Assembly: GCF_000280925.3 (NCBI RefSeq)
Contig: NZ_CP012109.1
Location: 3,802,501 to 3,866,500, forward strand
From: Myxococcus hansupus
GTDB taxonomy: Bacteria; Myxococcota; Myxococcia; Myxococcales; Myxococcaceae
DNA length: 64,000 nt
Direction: 5' to 3'
The notes beneath the pieces were generated by a model. That model saw only the letters and a list, made by a program, of their open reading frames with translations, did not search any database and was not told where the DNA came from. Both the position numbers and the translations under genes were made by a program. Positions 8,308 to 17,004 of the stretch are shown in pieces (position 1 is the stretch's first letter; each line of letters opens with the position of its first letter).

Positions 8308-9528
8308 GTGCAAGCGCTGCTCGTCTTTCTTTCCATTGCGGCGCTGTCGCTGCTCGCCTCCAGCCGCGCGCTGGACCCGGGGCGCTTCCCAGCGCTGGCG
8401 AGACTGGCGGCCAGCGGCTTTCTCTTCGTCCTGCTCGGGATTCTCCTGGGGCCCTCGGTCTCCGGGCTGCTCTCCGAACGGAACCTGGAGGCGTTGCGGC
8501 CGGTGATGGCGCTGGGCCTGGGCACCGCGGGCGTGCTGCTGGGCCTCAACCTGGAGCCTCGGCTGCTGCGGTCGCTGCCGCGGCCCGTCTACCTGTCCGC
8601 CATGGCCCATTCGGGCACGGCCTTCTTCTTCGTGGCCCTGCCGCTGTGGGTGCCGCTCATCTTCACGTCCGTGCGGGGCTGGGTGGGCGCGCTCGGCGCG
8701 GCGGCGATGTTGGGCGCGGCGGCCAGCCTGTCGTCGGGCCACTCGGCCGTGCTCGCGTACCGGGCGGGGCGCTTGGATCGCGCGCGCGGCCTGGGCGTGG
8801 CGGTGCTGACGATGTTGGACGACGCGGTGGGGTTGGGCGTGCTGGCGCTGGCCTTGATGATCGGCTCCGCCGACAACGTGGGCGAAGGCCTGGGCCTCGT
8901 CTGTCTGGCCCTGCTGCTGGGCGTGATGTGCGGCGCGCTGCTGGCCTTCCTCACGCACTCCCTGAAGGACCTGGCGGAGCTGACCACGGTGACGCTGGGC
9001 GGCGTGGCGCTCGTCGGTGGCGCCGCGGCGTACCTGCGCGTATCGCCGCTGCTGGCCGGCGTGGCCTGTGGAGCGACGCTGGCGGTGGTGGGCGGCCGGG
9101 TCGCGGAGCGGGTGTCGCGCGCGCTGGGGCGGGTGGAGCGGCCCGTGTTCCTGGTGCTGGTGTTCCTGGTCGGGTGCTCGGTGCACGCGCGGGAGTACTG
9201 GGCGTGGGTGCTGATGCCCGCGTTCGTGGGCCTGCGCTTCCTGGGGAAGATGGTGGGCGGTCGGCTCGCGGGGCGGCTGGCGCAGTCCGCGCTCGTGCTG
9301 CCGCCCCGGCTCGGGTACGCGCTGATCGCCCAGGGTGGCCTGGCGCTGTGCCTGGTGGCGGAGTACGGCATGCTCGTTCCGGGCGTGCTGGCCCGGCGCG
9401 TCCTGGATGTGGTGGTGATGGGCGCGGTGGTGAACGAGCTGCTGGCCGGACAGGCCTTCCAGTACGTCGTGGACCCCTCCAAGGGTGTCATGCCGTCCAC
9501 GGCCCCTGACACGAAGGTGGCCGCATGA
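8308..9528 (+). CDS. CPA2-type cation/proton antiporter 1
   Basis: A 406-residue protein of about twelve hydrophobic segments starting at GTG 8308. The core has the double aspartate in TMLDDAVGLG at about residues 171-172, the ion-binding pair of electrogenic CPA2 antiporters. There is no C-terminal RCK/TrkA-N nucleotide-binding domain. It exchanges Na+ or K+ for protons at the inner membrane by family knowledge; the ion is not readable from sequence. Its stop overlaps the start of a second antiporter (ATGA at 9525), so the two are translated together and might form a heteromeric unit with the PII-like protein. Confidence 0.75.
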   Translation: MQALLVFLSIAALSLLASSRALDPGRFPALARLAASGFLFVLLGILLGPSVSGLLSERNLEALRPVMALGLGTAGVLLGLNLEPRLLRSLPRPVYLSAMAHSGTAFFFVALPLWVPLIFTSVRGWVGALGAAAMLGAAASLSSGHSAVLAYRAGRLDRARGLGVAVLTMLDDAVGLGVLALALMIGSADNVGEGLGLVCLALLLGVMCGALLAFLTHSLKDLAELTTVTLGGVALVGGAAAYLRVSPLLAGVACGATLAVVGGRVAERVSRALGRVERPVFLVLVFLVGCSVHAREYWAWVLMPAFVGLRFLGKMVGGRLAGRLAQSALVLPPRLGYALIAQGGLALCLVAEYGMLVPGVLARRVLDVVVMGAVVNELLAGQAFQYVVDPSKGVMPSTAPDTKVAA

Positions 9529-10823
9529 GGGGGGCCGTCGTCCGCCTGCTGTTGCTGATGGTGCTGCTGGCCATCATCAGCCGGGCGCAGGTGCTGCGCG
9601 CGGACTCGGGGACGCCGGTGATGCTGGCTGCGGGCGCGCTGCTGCTGTGCGGCCTGTTCGCGGGAAAGGTGGCCAAGGGCCTGGGGCTGCCCCGCCTCAC
9701 CGGCTACCTGCTGGTGGGCGTGGCGGTGGGGCCTTACGCGCTGGGCTTCATCCCCAACGCGGGGGTGAAGGGGCTGGAGCTGGTGAAGGGGCTGGCGGTG
9801 AGCCTCATCGCCCTGGTGGCCGGCACGGAGCTGCGGCTGGGGCTCATCCGGCGCGTGGGCGCGCGGGTGGCGCTGCTGTGCGCGGGCGTGTGCGGCGCCA
9901 CGTTCCTGGTGTGCTTCGCGGCCACCTTCGCGCTCAAGCCGTTGCTGCCGTTCCTCGCGGACCTGACGATGCCGCAGGCCCTGGCGGTCAGCGCGCTGCT
10001 CTCCACCGTGGTGGTGTCGTTCTCGCCCACCGTCACCATCGCCATCGTCCAGGAGACGAGCGCCCGGGGCACCTTCACCGAGTTCTTAATGGCCCTGGTC
10101 ATCATCGGCGACCTGCTGGTGATGGTGGCCTTCGCGTTGGCCGCGGGGTTGACGAAGGCGAGCTTCGGCGGCGGCCTGGACGTGACGGAGCTGCTCGGCG
10201 GGGTGGGGTGGGAGCTGTTCGGTTCGGTGGTGGTGGGGTTGGTGTTGGCGGTGGGAATGCTCGTCTACATGCGTGGGGTGAACCGCGAGCTGCCGCTGTT
10301 CCTGGTGGGCCTGTGCTTCGCGGCGGCGGAAGGGGGCACGCGCCTGCACCTGTCCCCGCTGCTGGTGTCGCTGGCGGCCGGGGCGCTGATCGCCAACCTG
10401 GACGAGCACGCCGGTGAGCGCATCCACCACGCCATCCAGCAAGCGGGCCTGCCGGTGTTCGCGCTCTTCTTCGCCGCGGCGGGCGCCGGGTTGAAGCTGG
10501 ACACCCTGATGACGGTGGGGCCCGCGGCGCTGCTGCTGGTGGCCTTGCGAGGCGCCGCCATCTGGTTCTCCTGCCGCCGCTTCGCCCCCGTCGAGGATCC
10601 CCGGATGCGGCGCTACCTCTGGATGGGGCTCATCTCCCAGGCGGGCGTCACCTTCGGCCTGGCGGCGCTGGTGTCCAGGACGTTTCCGACCTTTGGTCCC
10701 CAGGTGGAAGTGCTCATCGTGGCCATGATCACCGCCCACGAACTGGTGGGGCCGGTGCTCACGCGGCGGGCCCTGGCCGCCTCCGGAGAGATCCGCGCGG
10801 ACGACGCCCAGGGAACGGCATAG
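9525..10823 (+). CDS. CPA2-type cation/proton antiporter 2
   Basis: A 432-residue multi-pass protein. After an N-terminal hydrophobic helix (perhaps a signal anchor), the segment GLPRLTGYLLVGVAVGPYALGF is characteristic of KefB/GerN-type CPA2 transporters. The core helix carries a single acidic residue (IIGDLLVMVAFAL), as in electroneutral members, unlike the DD pair of the preceding gene. The C-terminal part ends without an RCK domain. Translation is coupled to antiporter 1 by a 4-bp overlap. A pair of unequal antiporters in one operon suggests division of labour or a heterodimer, which is inference. Confidence 0.8.
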   Translation: MRGAVVRLLLLMVLLAIISRAQVLRADSGTPVMLAAGALLLCGLFAGKVAKGLGLPRLTGYLLVGVAVGPYALGFIPNAGVKGLELVKGLAVSLIALVAGTELRLGLIRRVGARVALLCAGVCGATFLVCFAATFALKPLLPFLADLTMPQALAVSALLSTVVVSFSPTVTIAIVQETSARGTFTEFLMALVIIGDLLVMVAFALAAGLTKASFGGGLDVTELLGGVGWELFGSVVVGLVLAVGMLVYMRGVNRELPLFLVGLCFAAAEGGTRLHLSPLLVSLAAGALIANLDEHAGERIHHAIQQAGLPVFALFFAAAGAGLKLDTLMTVGPAALLLVALRGAAIWFSCRRFAPVEDPRMRRYLWMGLISQAGVTFGLAALVSRTFPTFGPQVEVLIVAMITAHELVGPVLTRRALAASGEIRADDAQGTA

Positions 10824-10877
10824 GCTGTCAGGCATCCAACCTGGCAGTACCGTTACTCAGGAGGCACGGAGGACATC

Positions 10878-11489
10878 ATGGCCGCACCCATCCTCGAGGT
10901 GGACATGGAGCACCCGTCACCCCGCCATCTCCAGCGCGCGGTGGAGGTGCTGGAGCGCGGCGGCTTGCTGGCCTACCCGACGGACACGTACTTCGGGCTC
11001 GGCTGTGATTTGAGTTCCAAGAAGGGCATCGAGCGCCTCTATCAACTCAAGGGCCGCGACAAGAAGAAGCCGCTGTCCTTCCTGTGCCCGGACCTGTCGG
11101 ATGTGGCCCGTTACGCCCACGTGAGCAATTTCGCGTACCGGACGATGAAGGGGCTCACTCCGGGTGCGTTCACCTTCATCCTGGAAGCCACGCGCCTGGT
11201 GCCCGATTTGATGATGTCGAAGCAGAAGCAGGTAGGCATCCGGGTGCCTGACTCACCGCTCGTCCGCGAACTGGCCCGCGCACTCGGCCGCCCTCTGGTG
11301 ACCACCTCCGCCACCAACACGGAGGGTGAGCCCCTCACGGACGCAAAGGATATCAAGGCCGAGCTGGGACACGGCCTGGACCTCATCCTTGACGGGGGTG
11401 TCACGCTCAACGAGCCGTCGACGGTGATTTCACTCATCGGCGATTCACTTGAAATCCTACGGCAAGGCAAGGGTAGGCTGGAGGACTAG
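10878..11489 (+). CDS. yciO: YciO-type Sua5/YrdC domain protein
   Basis: A 203-residue protein of the YrdC/Sua5 superfamily, whose better-known members make threonylcarbamoyl-AMP for tRNA t6A. YAYPTDTYFGLGC-like residues near 32-42 (read as LLAYPTDTYFGLGC), KKKPLSFLC, MKGLTPGAFTFIL and the late LILDGG and PSTVI motifs are all present. MKxxTPGxxTFIL together with the KKKPLSF pattern fits the YciO subgroup rather than TsaC. Members of that subgroup are active-site-like but their physiological role is less certain. A good ribosome binding site (CAGGAGGC) precedes ATG 10878. It is a single-domain cytosolic protein. Confidence 0.8.
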   Translation: MAAPILEVDMEHPSPRHLQRAVEVLERGGLLAYPTDTYFGLGCDLSSKKGIERLYQLKGRDKKKPLSFLCPDLSDVARYAHVSNFAYRTMKGLTPGAFTFILEATRLVPDLMMSKQKQVGIRVPDSPLVRELARALGRPLVTTSATNTEGEPLTDAKDIKAELGHGLDLILDGGVTLNEPSTVISLIGDSLEILRQGKGRLED

Positions 11490-11511
11490 AACCCGAGAAT
11501 AGGGGGATTTC

Positions 11512-12492
11512 TTGGCACAGGGGGGAACACGGCCGAGCTCCGTGGATGTACCGGAGCAGGTCCCAGGGCTGCTCAAGTTGTTACTGTTGCTACTCTTTCG
11601 GCCGGTGGATCTGCATTACCGGCTCCGGGCCGCGGGCATTGCCTTGCCGGGCGCCCGGCACGCGACGCTGAATCACGCCGCTTCGGAGGGCCATCGGGCC
11701 ACGGCCCTTTATGTCCGGCGAATGCTGCTGCTCCTGCTCGTCGCGTCTCCGGTGGTCACGGAGCTGTTGGGGATGGCGCTGATGAGCGCGGGGCTTCCGC
11801 TGGAGCGGGGCTGGGTGCTGTCGGCGTTGTTCTGCTCTGTCGCGGGCCTGGTGGTCGCGCAGGTGCTGGGGTTGTCCGCGGGGGTGCTGCTCGGCTCGTT
11901 GTCCGGCCTGTCCACGCTGTTGGGCTTGCACGCCACGAAGGCGGACGCATTCGGGCCCAGCCTGAGCGGAGCGGCCGGCATGGTGGTGGGCCTGTGCCTG
12001 GGCGCGGTGGCGGGCCTGGCGTGTGGCAGCATCAGCGGCATCTCCATTGGCCGGGGCCCCACGGTGGTCCGGGTCCAGATGGCGGCCATCGTCACCGGCC
12101 TGATGCCCATGGTGGTGTGGAGCGGAACGACGAACACGTCCTATGCGGGCGCGGTGGCGGCCAGCGCGTTGGTGGCCTTCATCATCAGCGCGTTCCGCCT
12201 GCCGCTGTACGCGGTGGAGGTCCTGGCCTCCGCGCTGGCGTACGCGGTGGAGCGCTGGACGGGGCGGCCCACGCTGGGCTGGGTGCCGGTGCGCCACCAC
12301 AACCTGAGCTATCTGCCGCACCCCTTCCTGGGGCGGCACCTGGCGCTGGCGGTGCGCTCGCGGCCCGCGGAGGTGCTGGCCGTCGCGGATGCCTGCCTGC
12401 GCTCTCCGGGGAACATCGTGGTGGGCTGGCCCTGGGTGGTCCAGGCGCTGGAGTCGGCGCCGTCCGAGGGAGCAGGGGAGCCGCGCGCGTGA
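11512..12492 (+). CDS. Hypothetical polytopic membrane protein
   Basis: A 326-residue protein from a TTG at 11512, preceded by AGGGGGA. About six hydrophobic segments lie between residues 70 and 240, many Gly-rich (GLSAGVLLGSLSGLSTLLGL; GLACGSISGISIGRGP). A soluble N-terminal part contains LFRPVDLHYRLRAAGI, and the C-terminal 80 residues are soluble (HHNLSYLPHPFLGRHL). The N-terminal block resembles a motif I associate with membrane modules of large myxobacterial and cyanobacterial proteins, but I cannot name a family. It lies between yciO and xerD in the same direction. Function unknown. Confidence 0.6.
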   Translation: MAQGGTRPSSVDVPEQVPGLLKLLLLLLFRPVDLHYRLRAAGIALPGARHATLNHAASEGHRATALYVRRMLLLLLVASPVVTELLGMALMSAGLPLERGWVLSALFCSVAGLVVAQVLGLSAGVLLGSLSGLSTLLGLHATKADAFGPSLSGAAGMVVGLCLGAVAGLACGSISGISIGRGPTVVRVQMAAIVTGLMPMVVWSGTTNTSYAGAVAASALVAFIISAFRLPLYAVEVLASALAYAVERWTGRPTLGWVPVRHHNLSYLPHPFLGRHLALAVRSRPAEVLAVADACLRSPGNIVVGWPWVVQALESAPSEGAGEPRA

Positions 12493-12537
12493 GCCACTGA
12501 ATTGCCTCGCCGCGCGCCTCCGGTAGCCTGCGCGGCG

Positions 12538-13473
12538 ATGGAAGGAATGCTCGACGCGTTCATCGCCTTTGTCCGCGCGGAGCGCGGGTTGTCCGGCAAG
12601 ACGGTGGACGCCTACGCGGCGGACATCACCGTCTACTTCGAGGACCTGCGCTCGCGCGGGGTCTCCGATGTGACGCAGGCGCGGCAGGAAGACGTGTCCG
12701 CGCACATGGTCGCGCTGGGCAAGCGGGGGTTGGGAAAGCGCAGTCAGGCCCGGCATCTCGCGGCGCTGCGCGGCTTCCACCGCTTCCTCGTCGCCGAGCG
12801 CATGGCGGACAAGGACCCCACGGAGGACCTGGACACGCCCCGCTCGGCGCGGAAGCTGCCCATCTTCCTGACGCTGGAGGAAGTGGAGCAGCTCCTGGCC
12901 GCCCCGGACGAGCGCACGTCCACGGGCGTCCGCGACAAGGCCATGCTGGAGGTGCTGTACGCCACCGGCCTGCGCGTGAGCGAGCTGTGCGGCCTGGGCA
13001 TCAACGACGTGCAGTTGACCGCGGGCTACCTGGTGGCGAAGGGCAAGGGCGCGAAGGAGCGGCTCGTCCCGCTGGGCAGCGTGGCCATCGAGAAGGTCCA
13101 GACGTACCTGGCCGAGGCCCGGCCCGCGACGCTGGGCAAGCGCAAGTCGCAGGCGCTGTTCGTCACGCCGCGCGGCTCGGGCTTCACGCGGCAGGGCTTC
13201 TGGAAGCTGCTCAAGCGCTATGCGTTGAAGGCGGGCATCCTGAAGCCGCTGTCGCCGCACAAGCTGCGGCACTCGTTCGCCACGCACCTGGTGGAGCGCG
13301 GCGCGGACCTGCGAGCCGTCCAGCAGATGCTGGGGCACGCGGACCTCGCCACGACGCAAATCTACACGCACGTGAACGCGGCCCGGCTCCGGTCCGTGTA
13401 CGACGAGTTCCACCCGCGCAGCGACGTCTTCGTCCCCAAGGCGAAGAAGAAGCGGGCGGCGGCCGCGCGGTGA
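12538..13473 (+). CDS. xerD: Tyrosine recombinase XerD
   Basis: A 311-residue tyrosine recombinase of normal XerC/D length. The N-terminal SAM-like DNA-binding domain occupies residues 1-95. The catalytic residues are R146 (TGLRVSEL), K170 (AKGKGAKER), H241 and R244 (HKLRHSFATHL), H267 (LGHADLATT) and the nucleophile Y276 (IYTHVN). It resolves chromosome dimers at dif with its partner at septation. Its position near scpAB and its strict housekeeping architecture argue against a mobile-element integrase. ATG 12538 is preferred over the TTG at 12502 because homologous alignments begin near LDAFIAF. The short Lys/Ala-rich tail is ordinary. Confidence 0.88.
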   Translation: MEGMLDAFIAFVRAERGLSGKTVDAYAADITVYFEDLRSRGVSDVTQARQEDVSAHMVALGKRGLGKRSQARHLAALRGFHRFLVAERMADKDPTEDLDTPRSARKLPIFLTLEEVEQLLAAPDERTSTGVRDKAMLEVLYATGLRVSELCGLGINDVQLTAGYLVAKGKGAKERLVPLGSVAIEKVQTYLAEARPATLGKRKSQALFVTPRGSGFTRQGFWKLLKRYALKAGILKPLSPHKLRHSFATHLVERGADLRAVQQMLGHADLATTQIYTHVNAARLRSVYDEFHPRSDVFVPKAKKKRAAAAR

Positions 13474-13485
13474 GGGCCCGGGCGC

Positions 13486-14658
13486 TCAGCCGCCCAGGTT
13501 GTGGACGGGGAGGCCAAACGGGTCCGTGTGGGCCCGCCGTGGCTCGCTCCCCGGCAGCGGCGCCACGCGAATCAGCCCACAGGCCATGAGCCGGTGCACC
13601 GAGCGCGACGCCGCCAGCTCCCCCATGGCCGCCGTGCGCAGCGCCTGCCGGATGCTCCGGCTGCCGCGCAGCTTCGAGTACAGATAGAGGTCGTCCGCCG
13701 TCAGGTCGGGCGGGGTGGGGCGCGGAATCGGCTCGAAGACGAGGCGGCCGTCCAGGGCGAAGAGCTCGTCACTGAGGGCCAGCGTCAGGCGGATCTCCGC
13801 CTCCCGGTACAGCGCGTGGGCCTCGGGCACGGGGCCCCGCTCCAGCACCTGCGCGGCCAGGGCCACGGCGTGGTCGTACTTGCCGGCCTCCAGGAAGCGC
13901 TTCACCAGGGTGAGGAGCTCCGCCAGCTCGGCGGCTTCGCCCAGCTTGGGGCCACCGGCCTTGCGCGGAGCCAGGGCGCCCCGGCGGTAGAGGTGGAGCA
14001 CCCAGCGCGCGGCGAACAGCGGGGCCTCCCGGGCGCTGGCCAGCATCTCGCCCAGCGTGGCGCCGCTCGCCGCGAGGTCCAGGAGGACGTCCTCCTCCTC
14101 GGAGTACGTCTCCACGGCGAACTCACGGAACACGCGGAACGTCATGTCCATGCGCGGGAAGATGTCGCGGAACATGGTCCATTCGCGCTGCCGCGTCACC
14201 GCGTCGCGGTGGAGCGTCGACAGCGACAGCTTGAGCCCCACCGCCCGGCCCGCGGGCGGCAGGCCGGGCGTGAACTCCACCTCGCCCGACTCCCAGGCGT
14301 AGCAGTCGAAGAGGGACTCGCGCGCCTTGTGCTCCAGCGCCTCGATGAGGCGGGGCAGCTCCACGAAGCAGCGCTGCACCAGGAAGGTGCCGTAGGGCAT
14401 GCCGGCGCCCTCGGCCGCCTCGAAGGCCGCCGCGGCCCGGGGCGCGTCCAGGATGCGGAGGTTCACCAGGACCTGGGACAGGTGCTCACGCGGATCATTC
14501 GAACTCTCGCCCACCAGGTAGCCGTCCTTCACGTGGAAGCAACGCCGGACCGCGCCGCGTTCCACCCTCAGCACCCCTTCGACCCCGGGCGCGCTGAACA
14601 GCGGCGGCATCACCATCTGCAGTCGGTAGCTGGCGAGACTTCCGTTGAAAGGCTCCAT
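13486..14658 (-). CDS. DUF4388 (PATAN-type) regulatory protein
   Basis: A 390-residue cytosolic protein from ATG 14658, where GGAGG lies about 10 bases upstream; the longer frame to 14871 has no support. The N-terminal 120 residues (LFSAPGVEGVLRVERG, KDGYLVGESSNDP, LESLFDCYAWESGEVEF-type elements) follow the DUF4388 domain, abundant in myxobacteria and often fused to signalling modules. The middle and C-terminal parts are helical, with a TPR-like stretch (KYDHAVALAAQVLERGPVPEAHALYREAEI). It converges on xerD with a 12-bp gap. A role in motility or developmental signalling would be a guess. Confidence 0.7.
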   Translation of the reverse strand: MEPFNGSLASYRLQMVMPPLFSAPGVEGVLRVERGAVRRCFHVKDGYLVGESSNDPREHLSQVLVNLRILDAPRAAAAFEAAEGAGMPYGTFLVQRCFVELPRLIEALEHKARESLFDCYAWESGEVEFTPGLPPAGRAVGLKLSLSTLHRDAVTRQREWTMFRDIFPRMDMTFRVFREFAVETYSEEEDVLLDLAASGATLGEMLASAREAPLFAARWVLHLYRRGALAPRKAGGPKLGEAAELAELLTLVKRFLEAGKYDHAVALAAQVLERGPVPEAHALYREAEIRLTLALSDELFALDGRLVFEPIPRPTPPDLTADDLYLYSKLRGSRSIRQALRTAAMGELAASRSVHRLMACGLIRVAPLPGSEPRRAHTDPFGLPVHNLGG

Positions 14659-14921
14659 GCAGGTGCGTCCTCCAAGATGGGTTTCCCGCGTGTGGAAACC
14701 CCAGGGTACCGGCGCACCCGGATGTGATTCAATTGCAAGTCCCTGGATTTGCTCGGGATTTCCTGGCGGAGCGCAAAGTTCCAGGGAGAGTCCATCTTGA
14801 CTTCCACTACCGAACGGACGCCCTGCGGGGTCAACGGACGGTTGCAGGGCCGCGTCGGGTATGCGAACCACCCGCGTCAGGTAGCAGACCCCCGAATTCA
14901 GACTTCAGGTTCGAAACCGAT

Positions 14922-15968
14922 ATGCGGATTCTCTCAGGAGTGCAGTCGTCCGGCAGGCTGCACCTCGGCAACTACTACGGTGCGCTTCGCCAGTTCGTGC
15001 AGCTCCAGGACGAGGGCGAGGGCTACTACTTCATCGCCAACCTCCACGCGCTCACCACGGTGCGGGATCCGAAGGCGGCGCTGGACCTGACGCGCGAGGC
15101 CGCGATGGCCTACCTGGCGCTGGGGCTGGATCCGAAGAAGGCCGTCCTGTTCCGCCAGAGTGATGTTCGCGAGGTCCTGGAACTCTACTGGATCCTCGGC
15201 TCGGTGACGCCGCATGCGCACCTGGAGCGGGCTCACAGCTACAAGGACAAGGTCGCCAAGGGCATCAGCCCGGACTTCGGCCTCTTCGCGTACCCGGTGC
15301 TCATGGCCGCGGACATCCTGCTCTACAGCGCGGACTTCGTCCCGGTGGGCAAGGACCAGATCCAGCACATCGAGTTCGCGCGCGACTGGGCCGTGAAGTT
15401 CAACACCCAGTACGTCCCGGGCTACGACCCGGCGGACCCGGAAGGGAAGGAGCGGGGGCACTCGCGCGGCATCCTGAAGCTGCCCGAGGCGCGCATCCAG
15501 GAGGCCACCCAGACGGTGCCCGGCGTGGACGGACAGAAGATGTCCAAGTCCTACGGGAACACCATCGAGCTGTTCGGGGACGAGAAGGAAATCAAGAAGC
15601 GCATCATGTCCATCAAGACGGACTCGACGCCGGTGGACGCGCCCAAGCCGGTGCCCCAGCAGCCGGCGACGACCCCGGGGCTCGTCAGCGATGCGCCCCT
15701 CTACGACTTGCTGAAGCTGATGCTGCCCGAGTCCGACTTCGCCGAGGTGGACGCCACCTGGAAGGCGGGCGGGAAGGGCTACGGCGACTACAAGAAGAAG
15801 CTCCTGGAGGCCTACCACGCGACCTTCGGACCGGCCCGTCAGCGGTACGCCGAGCTGGCGGCCGACCCGGGCGAGGTGGAGCGCATCCTCCAGGACGGCG
15901 CCAACCGGGCTCGCGCCGAGGCCTCCCGGCTCATGACGCAGGTTCGCAAGGCCGTGGGAATCCCCTGA
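14922..15968 (+). CDS. trpS: Tryptophan--tRNA ligase
   Basis: A 348-residue class Ic aminoacyl-tRNA synthetase of the usual bacterial TrpS length. The HIGH-equivalent HLGN is at 14-17 and KMSKS at 206-210. The tryptophan-pocket region (FRQSDV, SYKDKVAKG, PVLMAADILLYSADFVPVGKDQ) is intact. It charges tRNA-Trp in the cytosol. The ATG at 14922 is right because the Rossmann fold begins immediately with MRILSGVQSSGRLHLGN; the upstream extension of the frame is noise. It stands alone, 263 bp from the divergent DUF4388 gene and 163 bp from scpA. Confidence 0.95.
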   Translation: MRILSGVQSSGRLHLGNYYGALRQFVQLQDEGEGYYFIANLHALTTVRDPKAALDLTREAAMAYLALGLDPKKAVLFRQSDVREVLELYWILGSVTPHAHLERAHSYKDKVAKGISPDFGLFAYPVLMAADILLYSADFVPVGKDQIQHIEFARDWAVKFNTQYVPGYDPADPEGKERGHSRGILKLPEARIQEATQTVPGVDGQKMSKSYGNTIELFGDEKEIKKRIMSIKTDSTPVDAPKPVPQQPATTPGLVSDAPLYDLLKLMLPESDFAEVDATWKAGGKGYGDYKKKLLEAYHATFGPARQRYAELAADPGEVERILQDGANRARAEASRLMTQVRKAVGIP

Positions 15969-16004
15969 GTCGGGGTGCCTGAACAAGCTTTCACTGCCGA
16001 TTGT

Positions 16005-16033
16005 TTGACCCACCTAGGGGGCACTGGTATGGG
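16005..16033 (+). promoter_or_regulatory. Possible sigma-70-type promoter of the scpA operon
   Basis: TTGACC (16005-16010) and TATGGG (16028-16033) are separated by 17 bp, about 100 bp before the scpA start. The -35 matches five of six consensus bases but the -10 only three, so this is a candidate only. Confidence 0.3.
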
Positions 16034-16131
16034 TGTGTGTCCTCCAGGCTCGTGCCCGCTGCCTAAGAAAGTCGGGCCCTTACGCGACACCGCGCCCCCA
16101 CCCATACCGTTGACGCCATCCAGGACATCCG

Positions 16132-17004
16132 GTGAGTGAGGAACGTCGCTCGCCGGCCGATGAGGCCCTTCGTGAAGGGGAGTTGCCGCGAAGTCCGAGC
16201 GACAACTTCCGCATCGCGCTGCCCAATTTCGAAGGTCCGCTGGACCTGTTGCTCCATCTCATCAAGGAGCACCGGGTCGACATCTTCGACATTCCGCTGG
16301 CGCTGATCACGGAGAAGTACCTCGAGCACCTGGACCGGATGCGGGAGATCAACCTCGACATCGCCGGGGAGTTCCTGGTGATGGCCTCCACGCTGGCGCA
16401 CCTGAAGAGCCGCATGCTCCTGCCCCGTCAGGACGCCGTCGCGGTGCAGGAGGCGGGGGAGGTCCTGGGCTCCGTCTCCGAGGAGGCCGAGGACCCTCGC
16501 GCGGAGCTGGTGCGGCGCCTGCTCGAGTACCAGAAGTACAAGGACGCCTCCGAGCAGCTCGCCACGCAGGACCTGCTCGGCCGCGACGTCTTCACCCGCA
16601 ACGTGCCGGTGGAGGCCGTCCCCATCCCGGATGACGAGGTGGGGCTCCAGGAGTTCAGCGTCCTCAAGCTGGTGGAGGCGCTCGACCGGGTGCTGGAACG
16701 GTTGCAGCCCAAACTACAGCACGAGGTGGTCCGCGAGCGCGTGACGCTGTCCGAGGCCATCCTCCGCGTAGTAGAGCGCCTGCGCCCGGATGGACAGGTT
16801 CTCTTCGAGAGCCTGTTCACGGAAGAGGAAACCCCGTCGCGACAGGAGGTGGTCATCACCTTCCTGGCCATCCTGGAGATGGTGAAGCGGCGGCTCATCC
16901 GGGTGGTGCAGGACGAGCCGATGGGGCCCATCCTGCTTCTGCCCAATGGGGACGCGTTGGCGAAGCTGGCCCCCTCGGAGGTCGACGACAGTGACTACCG
17001 GTAG
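16132..17004 (+). CDS. scpA: Segregation and condensation protein A
   Basis: A 290-residue kleisin that bridges the heads of the SMC dimer in the bacterial condensin complex. FEGPLDLLLHLIKEHRVDI at about 33-51, then EYLVMA-type text (GEFLVMASTLAHLKSRMLLP) and the C-terminal winged-helix region (EVVITFLAILEMVKRRLI) are the family landmarks. The start is GTG 16132, after CAGGACATCC. It overlaps scpB by 14 bp, and rluB follows 24 bp after scpB, the widely conserved scpA-scpB-rluB order. No smc gene is in the window. Confidence 0.92.
   Translation: MSEERRSPADEALREGELPRSPSDNFRIALPNFEGPLDLLLHLIKEHRVDIFDIPLALITEKYLEHLDRMREINLDIAGEFLVMASTLAHLKSRMLLPRQDAVAVQEAGEVLGSVSEEAEDPRAELVRRLLEYQKYKDASEQLATQDLLGRDVFTRNVPVEAVPIPDDEVGLQEFSVLKLVEALDRVLERLQPKLQHEVVRERVTLSEAILRVVERLRPDGQVLFESLFTEEETPSRQEVVITFLAILEMVKRRLIRVVQDEPMGPILLLPNGDALAKLAPSEVDDSDYR

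Noticed and set aside
12538-13473. XerD gene considered as a mobile-element integrase
   Set aside because: Length, N-terminal domain and neighbourhood are those of the chromosomal recombinase; no attachment-site repeats, excisionase or transfer genes are nearby.
14908-14918. GGTTCGAAACC resembling a tRNA T-arm before trpS
   Set aside because: No acceptor stem, anticodon arm or D-arm can be formed around it; it is only an 11-base near-palindrome.
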